Positions 6,245-7,412 of a stretch of DNA of 7,412 nt are shown piece after piece. Position numbers and translations under genes: made by a program. This DNA comes from Gammaproteobacteria bacterium (GTDB lineage Bacteria > Pseudomonadota > Gammaproteobacteria > J113). The first letter of the stretch is position 1. Every line of letters begins with the position of its first letter. Under the pieces are notes generated by a model, which ran no database searches, was not told where the DNA came from, and saw only the letters and a list, made by a program, of their open reading frames with translations. The stretch spans positions 1 to 7,412 of the forward strand of contig RFJX01000034.1 in NCBI GenBank assembly GCA_003694425.1. The letters are read 5' to 3'.

Positions 6245-7153
6245 ATGGCAAGTTCACTGCACATAGTAGAAAAAGAAGGTGACCGTACCGTTGCCGCCTT
6301 TCCCGCTCGCAAGGGGCATGAGGCCGAAGGGGCCGGCCAGCTGCTGCAATTCAGCCACCGGCTGCAGAGCACCCTCGATCTGGAGAGCCTGCTGCGTTAT
6401 TTCCACGAGCAGGCCAGCGAACTGATACCCTACGACGGACTGGTCTATGACAATGCGGCCCTCGATCTGGTCATCCGGCTGGGGCGCCAGGGCCGGAACC
6501 GCTGTGGCTACCGTCTGGTGCTGCTGGACGAGGACCTCGGCCAGATCACCATCACCCGTACCCGCCGCTTCGAGGAGAAGGAACTGGAGCAGTTCGAGAC
6601 CCTCCTCTCCCTGCTGGTCTATCCGGTCCGGAACGCCCTGCTCTACCGCAAGGCGCTGGCCAACGCCCTTACCGATCCGGTAACCGGCCTGAACAATCGC
6701 AGCGCCCTGGAACAGGCGCTGGAGCATCAGGTAGAGCTCGCCCGCCGCCACGGGAACCCCCTGTCGCTCCTCATGGTCGACATCGACTTCTTCAAGCTGG
6801 TCAACGACCGGCACGGCCATCTGGCCGGAGACAGCCTGCTGAGGGAGCTGGGGACCCGCCTGGTGGAATGCGTGCGCCGCAGCGACGTGATCTTCCGTTA
6901 CGGCGGCGAGGAATTCTCCATCCTGCTCAACAACACCGACCTGGCCGGCGCCAGGCGCCTGGCCGAGCGTGTCCGCATCGCCATCGAGGAGAAACCCTTC
7001 GCGCACGGCCACAAGCAGATCCCGATCACCGTCAGCGTCGGTGTCGCCACCCTGAACAAGAATGAGGACGGCAGATCCCTGGTTGCCCGGGCCGACCGGG
7101 CCCTCTACCAGGCCAAGGAGGCGGGACGCAACCAGGTCGTCGTCGCCAGCTGA
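6245..7153 (+). CDS. Diguanylate cyclase (GGDEF) with short GAF-like sensor domain
   Basis: Makes cyclic di-GMP from two GTP. The 302-residue protein has no signal peptide or transmembrane segment, so it is cytoplasmic. Residues about 30-137 resemble a short GAF-type sensor (LQFSHRLQSTLDLESLLRYF, then ELIPYDGLVYD), ending in a helical linker. The GGDEF domain covers about 138-302: LTDPVTGLNNR at 142-152, VDIDFFKLVND with metal-binding Asp179, and RYGGEEF with the active GGEEF loop at 220-224. The allosteric I-site RxxD is present as Arg211-Asp214, five residues before GGEEF, so product inhibition is expected. SVGVA and YQAKEAGRN complete the domain. All catalytic motifs are intact. It has its own candidate promoter and a strong ribosome binding site, so it is probably a separate unit from nadB-SDR. 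The GAF ligand is unknown. Confidence 0.93.
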   Translation: MASSLHIVEKEGDRTVAAFPARKGHEAEGAGQLLQFSHRLQSTLDLESLLRYFHEQASELIPYDGLVYDNAALDLVIRLGRQGRNRCGYRLVLLDEDLGQITITRTRRFEEKELEQFETLLSLLVYPVRNALLYRKALANALTDPVTGLNNRSALEQALEHQVELARRHGNPLSLLMVDIDFFKLVNDRHGHLAGDSLLRELGTRLVECVRRSDVIFRYGGEEFSILLNNTDLAGARRLAERVRIAIEEKPFAHGHKQIPITVSVGVATLNKNEDGRSLVARADRALYQAKEAGRNQVVVAS

Positions 7154-7159
7154 ACCAGG

Positions 7160-7190
7160 CCGTCGGCCGTCGGCTTTCGGCCTTCGGATG
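7160..7190 (+). repeat. Tandem heptamer repeat A (CYKTCGG), left copy
   Basis: Four contiguous 7-mers fill 7160-7187: CCGTCGG, CCGTCGG, CTTTCGG and CCTTCGG, followed by ATG. They begin 6 bp after the cyclase stop codon. The segment 7165-7190 matches the reverse complement of 7311-7336 at 22 of 26 bases, making the two an inverted pair. Confidence 0.75.
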
Positions 7191-7197
7191 AACGGTT

Positions 7198-7224
7198 CAC
7201 CACGGAGGCACGCAGATCACGGAG
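7198..7224 (+). repeat. CACGGAG repeat B, left arm
   Basis: Three CACGGAG-type units, the middle one CACGCAG, are separated by G and AT. The 27 bp arm matches the reverse complement of 7343-7369 at 25 of 27 positions. The arms are 118 bp apart. Confidence 0.8.
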
Positions 7225-7310
7225 GGTTTTACTTTTTACTTTTCGAAGACACCGGCTTGAATGGTCGCCGGCTATCGGTCAAGCACTCAGGGCCGGGTCA
7301 TGATCACAGA

Positions 7311-7336
7311 CAGCCGATGGCCGAGAGCCGACAGCC
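7311..7336 (-). repeat. Heptamer repeat A, inverted copy
   Basis: Read on the minus strand, this is CTGTCGG, CTCTCGG and CCATCGG in tandem (7334-7314), the same YTCGG-type heptamer pattern as at 7160-7187 in the opposite orientation. Changed bases fall at the variable second and third positions of the heptamer. Confidence 0.7.
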
Positions 7337-7342
7337 TTTTCT

Positions 7343-7369
7343 CTCCGTGACCTCCGTGCCTCCGTGGTG
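7343..7369 (-). repeat. CACGGAG repeat B, right arm
   Basis: Read on the minus strand, this has three exact CACGGAG units separated by G and GT. It differs from the left arm at only two positions. It ends 5 bp before the stop codon of the convergent gene at the right edge. Confidence 0.8.
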
Positions 7370-7374
7370 AGAGA

Positions 7375-7412
7375 TCAATCTCCGAGCAGCTTCAGGAAGG
7401 CCTGCTCGTCGA
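7375..7412 (-). CDS. C-terminal fragment of a convergent gene, product unknown
   Basis: Read on the minus strand from the right edge, one frame gives the peptide DEQAFLKLLGD followed by TGA at 7377-7375. The other two frames give an early stop or an Arg-rich unlikely peptide. The composition looks like a normal protein C-terminus, and a gene converging on the cyclase would explain the position of the spacer. Eleven residues are too few to assign a family. Confidence 0.45.
   Translation of the reverse strand, partial: DEQAFLKLLGD

Noticed and set aside
7160..7369. CRISPR array
   Set aside because: The repeat units are only 7-9 bp, partly tandem and inverted, with no regular unique spacers and no cas gene in view.
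7062..7370. Small open frame running from the cyclase end through the repeats
   Set aside because: It starts in the wrong frame of the cyclase and reads through repetitive non-coding DNA; no ribosome binding site or domain.

Overview
This 7.4 kb, GC-rich window looks like chromosomal DNA of a gammaproteobacterium. The evidence is a sigma-E (RpoE/AlgU) envelope-stress operon divergent from nadB, a neighbourhood shared with Escherichia and Pseudomonas, and predicted proteins that follow gammaproteobacterial RpoE, RseA, RseB, NadB and YciK closely from memory. A GC-rich sulfur-oxidiser-like or pseudomonad-like lineage is possible, but the genus cannot be fixed from this sequence.

Layout. On the minus strand, reading right to left from about 3.3 kb, lie rpoE (sigma-E), rseA (membrane anti-sigma factor), rseB (periplasmic regulator of RseA) and a MucD/DegP/DegQ-type periplasmic protease whose 3' end runs off the left edge. 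The first three genes overlap or nearly touch, and mucD follows after 50 bp. rseC (mucC) is absent between rseB and mucD. A strong match to a sigma-E promoter (GAACTT-N16-TCTAC) lies about 45-70 bp upstream of rpoE and implies autoregulation. On the plus strand, nadB (L-aspartate oxidase) is followed after 2 bp by a YciK-like short-chain dehydrogenase. A 311 bp spacer with a candidate sigma-70 promoter and a compact hairpin then precedes a diguanylate cyclase with a short GAF-like N-terminal domain. The window ends in the last codons of a convergent minus-strand gene.

How the genes work together. RpoE, RseA, RseB and the MucD-type protease form one circuit. RseA holds RpoE at the inner membrane, RseB shields RseA from proteolysis, and the periplasmic protease removes misfolded proteins that would trigger the response. 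NadB makes iminoaspartate for NAD synthesis; its SDR partner is translationally close but has no obvious NAD-pathway role. The diguanylate cyclase is probably a separate transcription unit making c-di-GMP.

The most unusual part is the 221 bp convergent spacer after the cyclase. It is largely built from short heptad repeats arranged as two inverted pairs that interleave (A-B-A'-B') rather than nest. A second oddity is a Cys in the SDR at the position of the usual catalytic Ser. I found no mobile element, CRISPR array, tRNA or rRNA, and no clearly new multi-gene system; most of the window is conserved core chromosome.
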